A stretch of DNA of 64,000 bases from [Clostridium] fimetarium (GTDB taxonomy: Bacteria > Bacillota > Clostridia > Lachnospirales > Lachnospiraceae), in contig NZ_FOJI01000001.1 in the NCBI RefSeq assembly GCF_900111235.1, forward strand, positions 186,001 through 250,000, in the 5' to 3' direction. Below, piece by piece: positions 52,765-61,778 of this stretch. Both the position numbers and the translations under genes were made by a program. How positions within the stretch are numbered: the stretch's first letter is position 1; each line of letters opens with the position of its first letter. The notes beneath the pieces are model-generated. The model was not told the origin of the DNA and did not search any database. It saw nothing but the letters and a program-made list of their open reading frames with translations.

Positions 52765-55072
52765 GGCAAACCCGGTCATCACAACGGTCCTAACCGTATT
52801 TCTGATCCTTTCGGCCATTTTGATGGCTGGTGGATTAAGGGTGGCAGGTACAATGTTCTCTTCACTGGATGGATTAAATGAACGGGCTATACCGCCCCAG
52901 TACTTGCAGATGAATAAGGGAACCTATGACGAGAGTGCATTTAATAACTTTGTGAAAAGTCATGATTATATTAAGGATTCACTAATCGTTAAGATGCTTG
53001 ATATAAGCAATGCAAATATTATTTACCAGGGAGAAACGTTAGAGAAATGTCTGATGGATAATGGATTTGTCATTCAAAATAAAGGATTTGATCTCCTCCT
53101 AAATATGGATAATGAAGTTGCAGTGGTTGGGGATGGGAAAATCGGAGTACCTGTTTATTATGCACAGGAGCTAGGTATTGCAGAAGGTGATGTTATTACG
53201 CTACGTAAAGGTAATTACAGTAAGAATCTGACTGTATCAACGATTATTCGTGATTCGACAATGAATTCGGCACTTACCTCTTCAAAGCGGTTCTTAATCA
53301 GTCAATCGGATGTTGATGAAATCAGCCAGCACATGGGAGAATGGGAAGAATGTTTTGAATTTCTGTTAAAAGATGGTACGTCTACATCAGTTTTACAGAA
53401 AGATTATATAGATGCGAGCATGCCTTCTAGCGGTGTAGCAATAACCGGAAGTCTTCTGACTATGATGAATGCACTTTCTTATGGTCTTGTAGCATTTATA
53501 ATTATCGCGATCAGTTTTCTATTAGTAATGATAGCAATTCTTTGTTTGTCATATATTATTCGAGCAACTTTGGCAGAAGAAAATTATACGATTGGGGAGA
53601 TGAAAGCAATTGGATTTCCGAAAAGTGAAATCGAAAAGTCATATCAAATAAAATATAGCATACTGGCGTTGGTAGCGGCAGCAATCGGTTATTTAGTAGG
53701 AATTCCATTCGGAAATTTCTTCTCTGCATCGATAATTAAGTACTGTGGAAATGGTAATGACGAGTGGATGAAATGGGTATATCCATTTGTGGGGCTAATA
53801 CTATTTGGTCTGCTTGTAATACTTCGATGTCGCAAAATTGTTCGTAAGAATATGAAAAGTACGGTTGTAGAACTGATGCGTGGGGAAGAAAGAATAAAGA
53901 AAGAAGGTCACTATACTTTGCCGTTGGCAGGATTGCGACACCGAAATCTTACAATTGCATTCGGTGAATTAAAATGTAAATGGAAAGAATATTCGGTCAT
54001 ATTTTTCGTCTTTGTATTTTCATCATTTTTGATTTTGCTTCCGATGAATATGAAAAATACAATTGAAAATCCATCATTTATAACTTATATGGGTATAGGA
54101 GAATGCGATATCCGTATTGATATGCAGTACAGCGAGAAATTAGAAAAACAAAAAGATTCCGCAATATCCTATTTGGAAAATGATTCTCAGATCAAAAAAT
54201 ATCAAATTTATAAAAATGGTTACGTTCAGTTGCAAAATACGAAGGGTGAATGGGAATATCTCCGTGTAGAAAACGGCGATGAATCCGCTTTCCCACTGGA
54301 GTATCTTGAAGGAAGGGCACCTGATGAAAATGCACCAAATGGTAGTAAAGAAATGGCCCTCTCTTATCTGGAAGCTTCAGAATTAGGGAAAAAAGTTGGC
54401 GATTCGATGACGGTAAACTACCAGGATAAAGAGATTTTGTTCAATATTTTGGGAATATACCAGGATATCACATATGGTGGTAAGACTGCCAAAGCTGCAA
54501 TCGATTTTGACGAAAAGGATGTGCAAGTCTATATCATATATTTGGATGTCAACGACGGTGTCAATATATTGGAAAAGACGAATGAAATACGAAGTATTCT
54601 AACAGATAGCAAAATAACGCCAATAAGCGAGTTCATTTCTCAGACACTTGGCGGAATTATGGATAACATGAGCCTTGTAAAAGACGCGGCCATCGTGATC
54701 TCATTGCTGTTAATCACGTTGATTACGGTGATGTTTTTGCAACTAATCACAGCGAGGGAACATAGTGCGATCGCCATTAAGAAAGCGATTGGTTTTTCAA
54801 ACAAAGATATTAGAATGCAGTTTGGAATACGGATCCTTGTGATTCAATTTGTGGCAATCGTAGTCGGAACGGTCCTTGCGAACACCTTGGGAGAGTCTAT
54901 ATTCTCACTGATGCTATCTTCTATGGGTGCATCAAAAATAACGATGTTAGTAGAACCGGTTACCGCCTATCTAATTTCCCCAATGGTGCAAATGCTTGTA
55001 GTCTTCATTACAGTTATTATTGGAACCAAAGTTGTTAGAAACTATCATATCAGAAATCAATTAATGGAATAA
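52727..55072 (+). CDS. FtsX/MacB-type ABC transporter permease
   Basis: A 781-residue protein with the layout of large FtsX-domain permeases: one N-terminal helix (about 15-38), an outer domain (about 40-240), three helices (FIIIAISFLLVMIAILCLSY and following), a link, then a second helix-outer domain-three helices unit ending near residue 775. The FtsX motif region is TIGEMKAIGFPKSEI in the first half and HSAIAIKKAIGFSNKDI in the second. ATG 52727 follows ACGGAGGGA; upstream starts lack a site. It works with the next ATPase. Such systems export or sense peptide antibiotics rather than import nutrients. Confidence 0.88.
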   Translation: MKLLLKLVRKDFKANPVITTVLTVFLILSAILMAGGLRVAGTMFSSLDGLNERAIPPQYLQMNKGTYDESAFNNFVKSHDYIKDSLIVKMLDISNANIIYQGETLEKCLMDNGFVIQNKGFDLLLNMDNEVAVVGDGKIGVPVYYAQELGIAEGDVITLRKGNYSKNLTVSTIIRDSTMNSALTSSKRFLISQSDVDEISQHMGEWEECFEFLLKDGTSTSVLQKDYIDASMPSSGVAITGSLLTMMNALSYGLVAFIIIAISFLLVMIAILCLSYIIRATLAEENYTIGEMKAIGFPKSEIEKSYQIKYSILALVAAAIGYLVGIPFGNFFSASIIKYCGNGNDEWMKWVYPFVGLILFGLLVILRCRKIVRKNMKSTVVELMRGEERIKKEGHYTLPLAGLRHRNLTIAFGELKCKWKEYSVIFFVFVFSSFLILLPMNMKNTIENPSFITYMGIGECDIRIDMQYSEKLEKQKDSAISYLENDSQIKKYQIYKNGYVQLQNTKGEWEYLRVENGDESAFPLEYLEGRAPDENAPNGSKEMALSYLEASELGKKVGDSMTVNYQDKEILFNILGIYQDITYGGKTAKAAIDFDEKDVQVYIIYLDVNDGVNILEKTNEIRSILTDSKITPISEFISQTLGGIMDNMSLVKDAAIVISLLLITLITVMFLQLITAREHSAIAIKKAIGFSNKDIRMQFGIRILVIQFVAIVVGTVLANTLGESIFSLMLSSMGASKITMLVEPVTAYLISPMVQMLVVFITVIIGTKVVRNYHIRNQLME

Positions 55073-55083
55073 GGAGCGAAGCC

Positions 55084-55803
55084 ATGATAAAAGTTGAAAA
55101 TATTAGTAAGTCATTTAAAGATACACAGATATTGCATGACATATCTTTTGAAATAAAAAAGGGGGATTTCGTTGCGGTCATGGGACCGTCCGGATCCGGC
55201 AAGTCAACACTTCTATACAGTATCAGCGGGATGGATAGCATAAGTAACGGCAAGGTGATGTTTGAAAATATGAATATTAGTGAAATGAAGGAGGAAGCGT
55301 TGTCCGAATTTCGTTTGACGAAGATGGGATTCGTATTTCAAAATGCGCAAATGTTAAAAAATCTTTCCATTTTTGATAATATTATATTACCTGGTCTTGT
55401 AGCAAAGAATGAACCGGCTAATGACATAAGGAAACGTGCATCCAAATTAATGAAACGTATGGAGATTGAAGGGCTTGAAGAGCGTGATATTCGCGAAGTA
55501 TCTGGTGGACAGTTGCAACGAGCATCCATTTGCAGGGCTATGATTAATACACCTGAAGTTTTGTTCTTGGATGAACCGACCGGAGCATTAAATTCCGAAG
55601 CTACGGAGCAGGTATTAAAAATCCTTGCGGACTTGAATCGTGAAGGAATGACTATAATGACCGTAACTCACGATTCATGTGTCGCAGCCAAAGCGAGGAA
55701 AATACTCTATATCATTGATGGACAGATTGCTGCCTACAAGGAATTCTTAGTGGGCGAAAACCGCGAAATGGAAGTTGAGAAATGGTTAAAGAAATTATCT
55801 TAA
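55084..55803 (+). CDS. MacB/LolD-type ABC transporter ATPase
   Basis: A 239-residue ATPase with Walker A GPSGSGKST, Q-loop VFQNAQMLKNLS, signature EVSGGQLQRASI, Walker B VLFLDEPTGAL and the switch His in TVTHD. It is the partner of the preceding FtsX-type permease, 11 bases downstream, as in bacitracin-type detoxification pairs. No terminator separates the genes. Unlike Bce systems, no two-component regulator is nearby; the TetR protein does the control. Confidence 0.92.
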   Translation: MIKVENISKSFKDTQILHDISFEIKKGDFVAVMGPSGSGKSTLLYSISGMDSISNGKVMFENMNISEMKEEALSEFRLTKMGFVFQNAQMLKNLSIFDNIILPGLVAKNEPANDIRKRASKLMKRMEIEGLEERDIREVSGGQLQRASICRAMINTPEVLFLDEPTGALNSEATEQVLKILADLNREGMTIMTVTHDSCVAAKARKILYIIDGQIAAYKEFLVGENREMEVEKWLKKLS

Positions 55804-55991
55804 CAGAGTAGGCTTGTTGACATGTAAATCTAAACACATTATAATCTGAAAAGTAGATACTAAAACATTGGTTTCTATTTGTTAAGGAATCAGTTTGGGT
55901 ATGTTAAGTTTGGTTGACAGATTTCCAAGCCAAATTGGTAGACTTAAATGACAGCTTATCATAAGATTGAAAAAAAGAGTGGGGTATACAT

Positions 55992-56759
55992 ATGGAATTT
56001 CAAGATAAGTTAATCGCTTTGCGCAAGCAAAATGGAATGTCACAAGAAGACCTTGGAAATGCGATCGGGGTATCAAGACAAACAGTCTCTAAATGGGAAA
56101 TGGGGCAGACAACTCCTGAAATGAATAAGTTAATTGAATTATCAAAATTATTCGATATATCAGTAGATGAGCTGTTGGGACTAAAATCTGAGAATGTGAA
56201 GACGAATACAGCGCAATCAAGCAGTAATATAAGGTCAGGAATTCATTATGAATATAAAAGCAAAAGAGAAATAAAAGGCCTACCCCTTGTTCATGTGAAC
56301 GTTGGAGTAGGCGTTTATAAGGCCAAAGGCATTATTGCCATCGGAAATATTGCTACTGGAGTGATAGCAATTGGAGTGATAGCAAAGGGAATTATTGCAA
56401 TCGGAACTTTGGCAATCGGAATTTTTGCATTAGGAGCTTTTGCGCTTGGGCTTGCTGCAGTTGCAGGTGTTGCATTAGGAGGAATCGCCGTTGGAGGAGT
56501 AGCAATTGGGTATTTGGCAATCGGTGGTGTTGCAATAGGCGTTTATGCACTTGGTGGATATGCGATGGCTATGAATATTGGTGTTGGAGGATATGCAAGC
56601 GGTAAAATTGCAGTTGGAGATCAAGTAAAAGGGATATATACGTTCTCGGTGAAACAGCAAGGTAACGTATGGGATCGTAATGACATACTTACATGCATTT
56701 CAAGTAATCTGCCAGAGACACCTAGATGGATTGTAAAATTTTTCAAAATGGTTTTTTAG
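55992..56759 (+). CDS. XRE-family regulator with a pentad-repeat (beta-helix-like) C-terminal domain
   Basis: A 255-residue protein. Residues 4-58 are an XRE HTH (MSQEDLGNAIGVSRQTVSKW). After a polar linker, residues 111-210 form a near-perfect repeat of period 5 and 10 with the pattern A-x-G-x-x: AKGIIAIGNI, ATGVIAIGVI, AKGIIAIGTL, AIGIFALGAF, through YASGKIAVGD. There are about twenty pentads, some degenerate. This should fold as a solenoid or beta-helix, although standard pentapeptide repeats have A-(D/N)-L-x-x instead. A repeat-free tail of 45 residues follows. It is not clearly hydrophobic enough for ordinary helices, but membrane association cannot be excluded. The cysteine-cluster gene follows 13 bases on. 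Confidence 0.85.
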   Translation: MEFQDKLIALRKQNGMSQEDLGNAIGVSRQTVSKWEMGQTTPEMNKLIELSKLFDISVDELLGLKSENVKTNTAQSSSNIRSGIHYEYKSKREIKGLPLVHVNVGVGVYKAKGIIAIGNIATGVIAIGVIAKGIIAIGTLAIGIFALGAFALGLAAVAGVALGGIAVGGVAIGYLAIGGVAIGVYALGGYAMAMNIGVGGYASGKIAVGDQVKGIYTFSVKQQGNVWDRNDILTCISSNLPETPRWIVKFFKMVF

Positions 56760-56772
56760 AGAGGAACACAAA

Positions 56773-57438
56773 ATGAAACGAAATGTTAGTCTTAATGAAA
56801 TATCAGACGGAAAACTCTATGAATTAAATGATCTGGTGAAAGCAGGGTGCAATGACTGCAATGGATGTTCTACCTGTTGCCAAGGGATGGGAAATTCTAT
56901 TATTCTAGATCCTCTCGATATTCATCGGTTACTGATCAACCTAAATATTACATTCGAAGAATTACTGGTTGATAAAATCGAACTAAATGTTGTAGATGGA
57001 ATGATTATTCCAAATCTTAAAATGATGGGATTATCAGAAAAATGTTTATTTCTAAGTAGTGAAGGCAGATGTGGAATCCACGCATTTAGACCAGGAATGT
57101 GTAGGCTGTTTCCATTGGGCAGATATTATGAGAATCATGATTTTAAATATTTTCTACAAGTTCATGAATGTGAAAAGGCGAATAAAACGAAAATAAAAGT
57201 CCGTAAGTGGATTGATACACCTGACATAAAGAATAATGAATGTTTTGTGATAGATTGGCACTATTTTCTTGAAGATTTACAAAATGTTGTAAAAAGTACG
57301 CAGGATGATAATCTGATTAAGGATATTAATATGAATATTCTCAAAAACTTTTATATGAAGCCATATGATACAAATATTGATTTCTATTTACAGTTTAATG
57401 AACGATTAAGTGAAGCTAAGGAATTTATAACAATTTAA
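56773..57438 (+). CDS. YkgJ-type cysteine-cluster protein
   Basis: A 221-residue protein with the CxxCxxCxxCC-type cluster in CNDCNGCSTCCQGMGNS and later Cys at KCLFL, GRCGIHAFRPGMCRLFP and HECEKAN. This is the YkgJ/UPF0153 pattern thought to bind zinc or an iron-sulphur cluster; function is unknown. AGAGGAACAC precedes the ATG. It is co-transcribed with the XRE pentad-repeat gene. The stop codon overlaps the left arm of the terminator. Confidence 0.87.
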   Translation: MKRNVSLNEISDGKLYELNDLVKAGCNDCNGCSTCCQGMGNSIILDPLDIHRLLINLNITFEELLVDKIELNVVDGMIIPNLKMMGLSEKCLFLSSEGRCGIHAFRPGMCRLFPLGRYYENHDFKYFLQVHECEKANKTKIKVRKWIDTPDIKNNECFVIDWHYFLEDLQNVVKSTQDDNLIKDINMNILKNFYMKPYDTNIDFYLQFNERLSEAKEFITI

Positions 57439-57490
57439 AATAACCATTCTATTAATGCGATAAAACGCGCGAGTAGAATGGTTATTTTTA
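57437..57490 (+). terminator. Terminator after the cysteine-cluster gene
   Basis: AAAATAACCATTCTA (57437-57451) pairs perfectly with TAGAATGGTTATTTT (57474-57488) around a 22-base loop; more T follow. 57491-57714 holds no gene. Confidence 0.85.
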
Positions 57491-57714
57491 ATTTTTAACA
57501 TTTTCAGATAATTTTTTCTGATGACTTTAAGTGAAATATAAAGTGACCTGAAATCAACAGATTCTAGACTAGGATAAATAAATTACATAAAAAAGTGCGT
57601 TGCAGTTAATAATAATCATACTAATTGCAAGAGAATTGAGTACGATAGCTTTGTCTTACGCAAATTAAGTAGATTCTAATAAAGTATTATATTATTTTCA
57701 GGAGGTATTTGTGT

Positions 57715-59073
57715 ATGAACTCGGTAAATGTAATAATTGGATTAATCATGATTTTATCATTCTTTGGAATGATATGGTATTGTGTAAAAGGTTATAATCT
57801 GATGATTGGATTTTTTATAATGGCTATATTTTGGACTGGATTAGCCTTGGTTGGTAATAAAATAGTCCCTAATTCGGCAATGGCGAAGCTTGATTTTATT
57901 GGTGTTTTGACCAATGTATTTCAAGATGGACCACAAAATTATGGTAAGTCAATATTGGTAAATGTATTCTTTGGAGCGTTCTTTGGAAGAATCCTTATGA
58001 GTACCGGAATCGCATCGACATTAATTAGAAAAACAGTTGAACTTGGCGGAGATCGACCAAGAGTCACAATGACACTTCTTTGTGTTGCCACATCAGTTAT
58101 TTTTACTACAATGACAGGTATTGGACCAGTTATATCAATCGCAGTAATTGTTATTCCTATCTTGCTTTCGCTTGGTCTTCCGCCAAATGTAACATTATTT
58201 GCGTTTATGGGATCTATCATGTCTGGAATTTTTGCAAATGTTGTAAATTTCAATCAGTATCAGGCAATGTTTGTTGCTGCAAACAGTGAATATAGCAAAT
58301 ATACTTACAATCAATACTTCAATTTCGGAATTATATGTATGATTATAACAATTGTTGTAGTGTTGGTTGTGGCTAATATTGCATTGAATAAAAACAAAAT
58401 TTCACATGCGTGGGCAGCAAAGACTAGTTCAGGAAGTGTTGATAATAATGCACCAGCCATTTCATGGATTGCAGTTATTTTACCAGTAATTGGAGTCGTG
58501 GCATTTAAGTTCCCAATAATTTTAGGATTCCTTGTTTCAGGTTTCTATGCTTTGCTTACGTGTAGAAAGTTAAAAGGAAGTTTTGTTAGTGTTTGTAGTA
58601 TGCTTGCAAAACTTTTTGCAGATGGTGCAGTTGATGTTGCACCTATGGTTGGTTTCTTGTTAATGCTTTCTATGTTCAATAATGCAGCAATCTTTGCAGC
58701 TCCTTACTTTCAAACATTATTAGGCAGCTTTATTCCTACTTCAGCATTGATAATCGCCGTAGCATTTGCAATTCTTACACCACTTGGATTCTTCCGTGGA
58801 CCTTTGAATCTAGTTGGATGTGGTGCTGCTATTCTTGTAGTTGTTATATCTAGCCCTGCGAACTTTCCAATTGCATTCCTTTATCCTTTGTTTGCAGTAA
58901 CAACAATTGCTCCTCAGCATTTGGATATTACACAATCTTGGGTAGCCTGGGGATTCGGTTATACAAGGGTAACCACAAAGGATTATATGAAAATGTCAAT
59001 TCCAACAGGTTGGATCGTCGGTTTTATATGCTGTATCATAGCATATATCATGTATGGTGGGCTTGCAGGATAA
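57715..59073 (+). CDS. Polytopic transporter of the GntP/CitMHS (ion transporter) type
   Basis: A 452-residue protein with about 11-12 helices and glycine-rich hairpin regions. The two halves show FFGAFFGRILMSTGIASTLI, MTGIGPVISIAVIVIPILLS and, in the second half, AILTPLGFFRGPLNLVGCG then PLFAVTTIAPQHLDITQSW. This resembles symporters for organic acids such as gluconate, citrate or dicarboxylates; the exact family and substrate are uncertain. AGGAGG (57700-57705) supports ATG 57715 rather than TTG 57709. It is transcribed alone, with its own terminator. Confidence 0.75.
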   Translation: MNSVNVIIGLIMILSFFGMIWYCVKGYNLMIGFFIMAIFWTGLALVGNKIVPNSAMAKLDFIGVLTNVFQDGPQNYGKSILVNVFFGAFFGRILMSTGIASTLIRKTVELGGDRPRVTMTLLCVATSVIFTTMTGIGPVISIAVIVIPILLSLGLPPNVTLFAFMGSIMSGIFANVVNFNQYQAMFVAANSEYSKYTYNQYFNFGIICMIITIVVVLVVANIALNKNKISHAWAAKTSSGSVDNNAPAISWIAVILPVIGVVAFKFPIILGFLVSGFYALLTCRKLKGSFVSVCSMLAKLFADGAVDVAPMVGFLLMLSMFNNAAIFAAPYFQTLLGSFIPTSALIIAVAFAILTPLGFFRGPLNLVGCGAAILVVVISSPANFPIAFLYPLFAVTTIAPQHLDITQSWVAWGFGYTRVTTKDYMKMSIPTGWIVGFICCIIAYIMYGGLAG

Positions 59074-59153
59074 TACGATTGAAAGAGAAGTTATCATAAA
59101 TAAATATAAAAGTGCAATCAAGTTTTGTGTATGTGGTTGTATTTAAATAAAAG

Positions 59154-59199
59154 GAAAAAGCTGAATAATCGTATTCAATACGAAAAATTCAGCTTTTTC
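59154..59199 (+). terminator. Terminator of the transporter gene
   Basis: GAAAAAGCTGAAT (59154-59166) pairs with ATTCAGCTTTTTC (59187-59199), and TCGTATT/AATACGA pairs inside, with A- and T-runs on both sides. Confidence 0.88.
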
Positions 59200-59286
59200 T
59201 TTGCATATTACCTTGGATTCTTACAATACAAATGGGAATCTCGTTTTGTATTTCATCTGCTATTGAGTTTCCTGTCTGAAAAATAG

Positions 59287-59341
59287 ATTGAATATCAACA
59301 ACTATTTATTGAAAAACAATAAATAATTGTTGACATTCAAT
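59287..59341. promoter_or_regulatory. 25-base inverted repeat overlapping the -35 box of the DUF2975 operon
   Basis: 59287-59311 and 59317-59341 are inverted copies with two mismatches in 25 and a 5-base A loop (inner arms CAACAACTATTTATTG and CAATAAATAATTGTTG). The right arm contains the whole -35 box TTGACA and the first spacer bases. It is AT-rich with no T-run terminator. It is a strong candidate operator, perhaps for the XRE protein encoded in the same operon. Confidence 0.75.
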
Positions 59342-59358
59342 TTTTTTGATGCTATATT
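59330..59358 (+). promoter_or_regulatory. Sigma-A promoter of the DUF2975-XRE operon
   Basis: A consensus TTGACA (59330-59335), 17 bases and TATATT (59353-59358); the start codon is 39 bases further on. Confidence 0.85.
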
Positions 59359-59396
59359 ATAAAAAAAGATGGGAAAAAAAGGAGAGATATATTAGG

Positions 59397-59843
59397 ATGA
59401 ACAATAAATTGATTCGAACCACAAAATTACTTTTAGATTTTATGTTCTTTATAGGGATACTAGTTACTGTATTAATGTTTTTAATTATCAAATTATATGG
59501 AAGATACAATATCTATTTTAAAGATAATGCGATTAGCCTAACCATTTTATTTTCCTTATCAGGATTTTTTGCTGTACTAGTGATCTTTGAATTGCGAAAG
59601 ATATTTAAAACGGTAATTGATGACGACTGTTTTATTAATGAAAATGTTGTGAGTCTAAGAAGAATGGGAAATTATAGCTTCCTGATTGCATTAATTACAG
59701 CATTTCGCTTGATTATTTACATCACTCCAGGAGTAATTGTAGTGGTTGTGGTATTTTTGATTGCAGGCCTTTTTTCAAAGGTATTGTCACAGGTATTTGA
59801 TAAAGCGATAATCTATAAACTAGAGAATGATTTAACAATATAA
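59397..59843 (+). CDS. DUF2975 membrane protein
   Basis: A 148-residue protein with four hydrophobic helices (about 10-32, 43-65, 90-110, 115-135). Family features are LLDFMFFIGILVTVLMFLII and the cytoplasmic loop LRKIFKTVIDDDCFINENV before the third helix (FxxENV, a DUF2975 hallmark). ATG 59397 is chosen because the upstream in-frame ATG at 59346 precedes the -10 box; GGAGAG lies 12-16 bases ahead. The XRE gene follows 11 bases later. DUF2975 plus a small HTH protein is a widespread two-gene module of unknown function. Confidence 0.85.
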   Translation: MNNKLIRTTKLLLDFMFFIGILVTVLMFLIIKLYGRYNIYFKDNAISLTILFSLSGFFAVLVIFELRKIFKTVIDDDCFINENVVSLRRMGNYSFLIALITAFRLIIYITPGVIVVVVVFLIAGLFSKVLSQVFDKAIIYKLENDLTI

Positions 59844-59854
59844 GGAGGGTCAAA

Positions 59855-60076
59855 ATGTCAATTGTAATTAATCTAGACGTTGTGATGGCCCAACGCAAGA
59901 AGAGTCTGACCGAACTGGCCAGTGAGGTGGATATCACCTTAGCCAACGTATCAATTTTAAAAAACAATAAAGCAAAAGCAATTCGTTTTTCTACGCTAGA
60001 GTCATTATGTAAAGCGCTGAACTGTCAACCCGGGGATATTTTAGAGTTCGTAGATGACGAAATCATTAAAGAATAA
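59855..60076 (+). CDS. Small Cro-like HTH regulator (HTH_26 type)
   Basis: A 73-residue protein that is almost only a helix-turn-helix: MSIVINLDVVMAQRKKSLTE, LASEVDITLANVSILKNNKA, STLESLCKALNCQPGDILEF. This is the YozG-like DNA-binding protein normally paired with DUF2975. AAGGAGGG precedes the ATG. It is the natural candidate to bind the inverted repeat at the promoter. Confidence 0.93.
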   Translation: MSIVINLDVVMAQRKKSLTELASEVDITLANVSILKNNKAKAIRFSTLESLCKALNCQPGDILEFVDDEIIKE

Positions 60077-60256
60077 CACAAGACGTCTGTAATAAGAAGC
60101 GCTTCTAATCGGTATACCAAATCATAAAATTTTAACCTTTCATTATAAAAAGTTCAAAGAACAGCTCTTATAATTCATTCTAATTAATTATTAAATGAAG
60201 ATTTAAGAAATAGATATAGAGATTTAAAATGAAAATTGAAGAAGAGGAAAACGATT

Positions 60257-61744
60257 ATGAATGAAAATGAAGAAATTATGGTTAAAGGCCATATAATGCA
60301 AAAGAATTTTATATTTTTTGGCTTATTAAGTGGTATATATGCGTGCTTTTTTACTTTTTGCCTCTACAAAAATTTATCGGGGATTACAATCCCTTTGTTT
60401 ACATTAGGAACCCTTTGCTACTATCATTTATGTATGAAAAAGTTAGAAGTTTCAAAAAAAAGAGATGGATATTTTTATGAAGCAGCGATTATACTTTTGG
60501 GGCTCGCTACGTGGTTCACTGATGATGAAAGAATAATATTAATGAATTATATGGGAAGCTTCATATTAATTGTAAGCTTCATGATGCATCAGTTTTTTCA
60601 AGATAAAGAATGGGATATTCCTCAATATATTTTTAACTTTTGTACTACTTTAGTTGAGTCAATGTTTCATATAGCACAGCCTTTTGATGATTGTAATCAT
60701 ATGATTCAGTCAAGGGAAAAGGGAAAAAGTAGTAAAATGCAATATATCTTTACCGGCCTTTTGATTTCGGTTCCCTTTGTAATCATTATTCTAATGTTGT
60801 TAACTAGTGCAGATTCAGTATTTGCGAATTCGTTAGAATTTCTGTTTAGAAACATTGTTTTACCAAAAAACTTGATTGGAATATCGATGATGACAATTTT
60901 TGCTTTCCTTTCATCTTATTGCTTTTTGGCATATCTATCAAAAGAAAAGGTAGAAATGAATAAGGGCAAGAGAAAAGAGGGCGAACCTATTATTGCAATC
61001 ACATTTACTAGCTTGATCGCATTGATATATATAATTTTTAGCGGCATTCAGATATTTTATCTCTTCCTTGGAAATATCCCAAGAGATTACTCTTATGCTC
61101 AGTATGCAAGAGAGGGATTTTTCCAGCTGGTTGCAGTCTGTATATTGAATCTTACATTGGTACTTTTTTCTATCTATTATTTCAAAGATCATAAAGCGTT
61201 AAAAATGATCCTTACCATAATTAGTTTATGTACTTATATAATGATTGCTTCAAGTGCATTTCGCATGATTTTATATATCAGTCAGTATCATCTGACATTT
61301 CTAAGAATTATTGTACTTTGGTCTCTCGTAGTAATTTTTATGATGATGACTGGAATTGTAACTTTTATATTAAAACCAGAGTTTCCATTATTAAAATATA
61401 CCATAGTTACCATAACAGCACTTTATATCGTATTCTCTTTTAGCCATCCCGATTATTTGGTTGCAAAGTATAATTATGGTCAGGCAAGTTTCGTAAATGA
61501 AAACCGATTAGATTCTAATTACTTAAGCGAACTGTGTGCGGATGCAGCTCCTGCTATTTTAGATTACACAGAGCAACTGAAGAAAGATACGAAACTCAGT
61601 TCGACAATGTTTAGTGTCATGGATTTTAATTCTTATTTTACCAGAGTATATAACAATGGAGAAGATATGGATGCAAGAACGTTTAATCTTTCTAAGTATA
61701 TAGGGAAAAATGCGGCAGCAGAGTTCTTTAATGTGAATAAATAA
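60257..61744 (+). CDS. DUF4173 membrane protein
   Basis: A 495-residue polytopic protein with about 11-12 helices in the first 400 residues, matching the DUF4173 pattern (ATWFTDDERIILMNYMGSFI, LLTSADSVFANSLEFLF, GNIPRDYSYAQYAREGFFQL). The C-terminal 80 residues are soluble (NENRLDSNYLSELCADAAPA). Function is unknown. ATG 60257 follows AAGAGGAAA; TTG 60236 is less likely. It lies 180 bases after the small HTH gene. It may be in the same operon as DUF2975/HTH, since no terminator is visible, though the palindrome AGAAGCGCTTCT sits between. Confidence 0.8.
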   Translation: MNENEEIMVKGHIMQKNFIFFGLLSGIYACFFTFCLYKNLSGITIPLFTLGTLCYYHLCMKKLEVSKKRDGYFYEAAIILLGLATWFTDDERIILMNYMGSFILIVSFMMHQFFQDKEWDIPQYIFNFCTTLVESMFHIAQPFDDCNHMIQSREKGKSSKMQYIFTGLLISVPFVIIILMLLTSADSVFANSLEFLFRNIVLPKNLIGISMMTIFAFLSSYCFLAYLSKEKVEMNKGKRKEGEPIIAITFTSLIALIYIIFSGIQIFYLFLGNIPRDYSYAQYAREGFFQLVAVCILNLTLVLFSIYYFKDHKALKMILTIISLCTYIMIASSAFRMILYISQYHLTFLRIIVLWSLVVIFMMMTGIVTFILKPEFPLLKYTIVTITALYIVFSFSHPDYLVAKYNYGQASFVNENRLDSNYLSELCADAAPAILDYTEQLKKDTKLSSTMFSVMDFNSYFTRVYNNGEDMDARTFNLSKYIGKNAAAEFFNVNK

Positions 61745-61778
61745 GTGCTAATTTTGGGGGCACTACAAGGGGGATGGT

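Noticed and set aside
60108-60119. Palindrome AGAAGCGCTTCT as an operator or terminator
   Set aside because: A 12-base palindrome without T-run or a second copy in the window is too little evidence.
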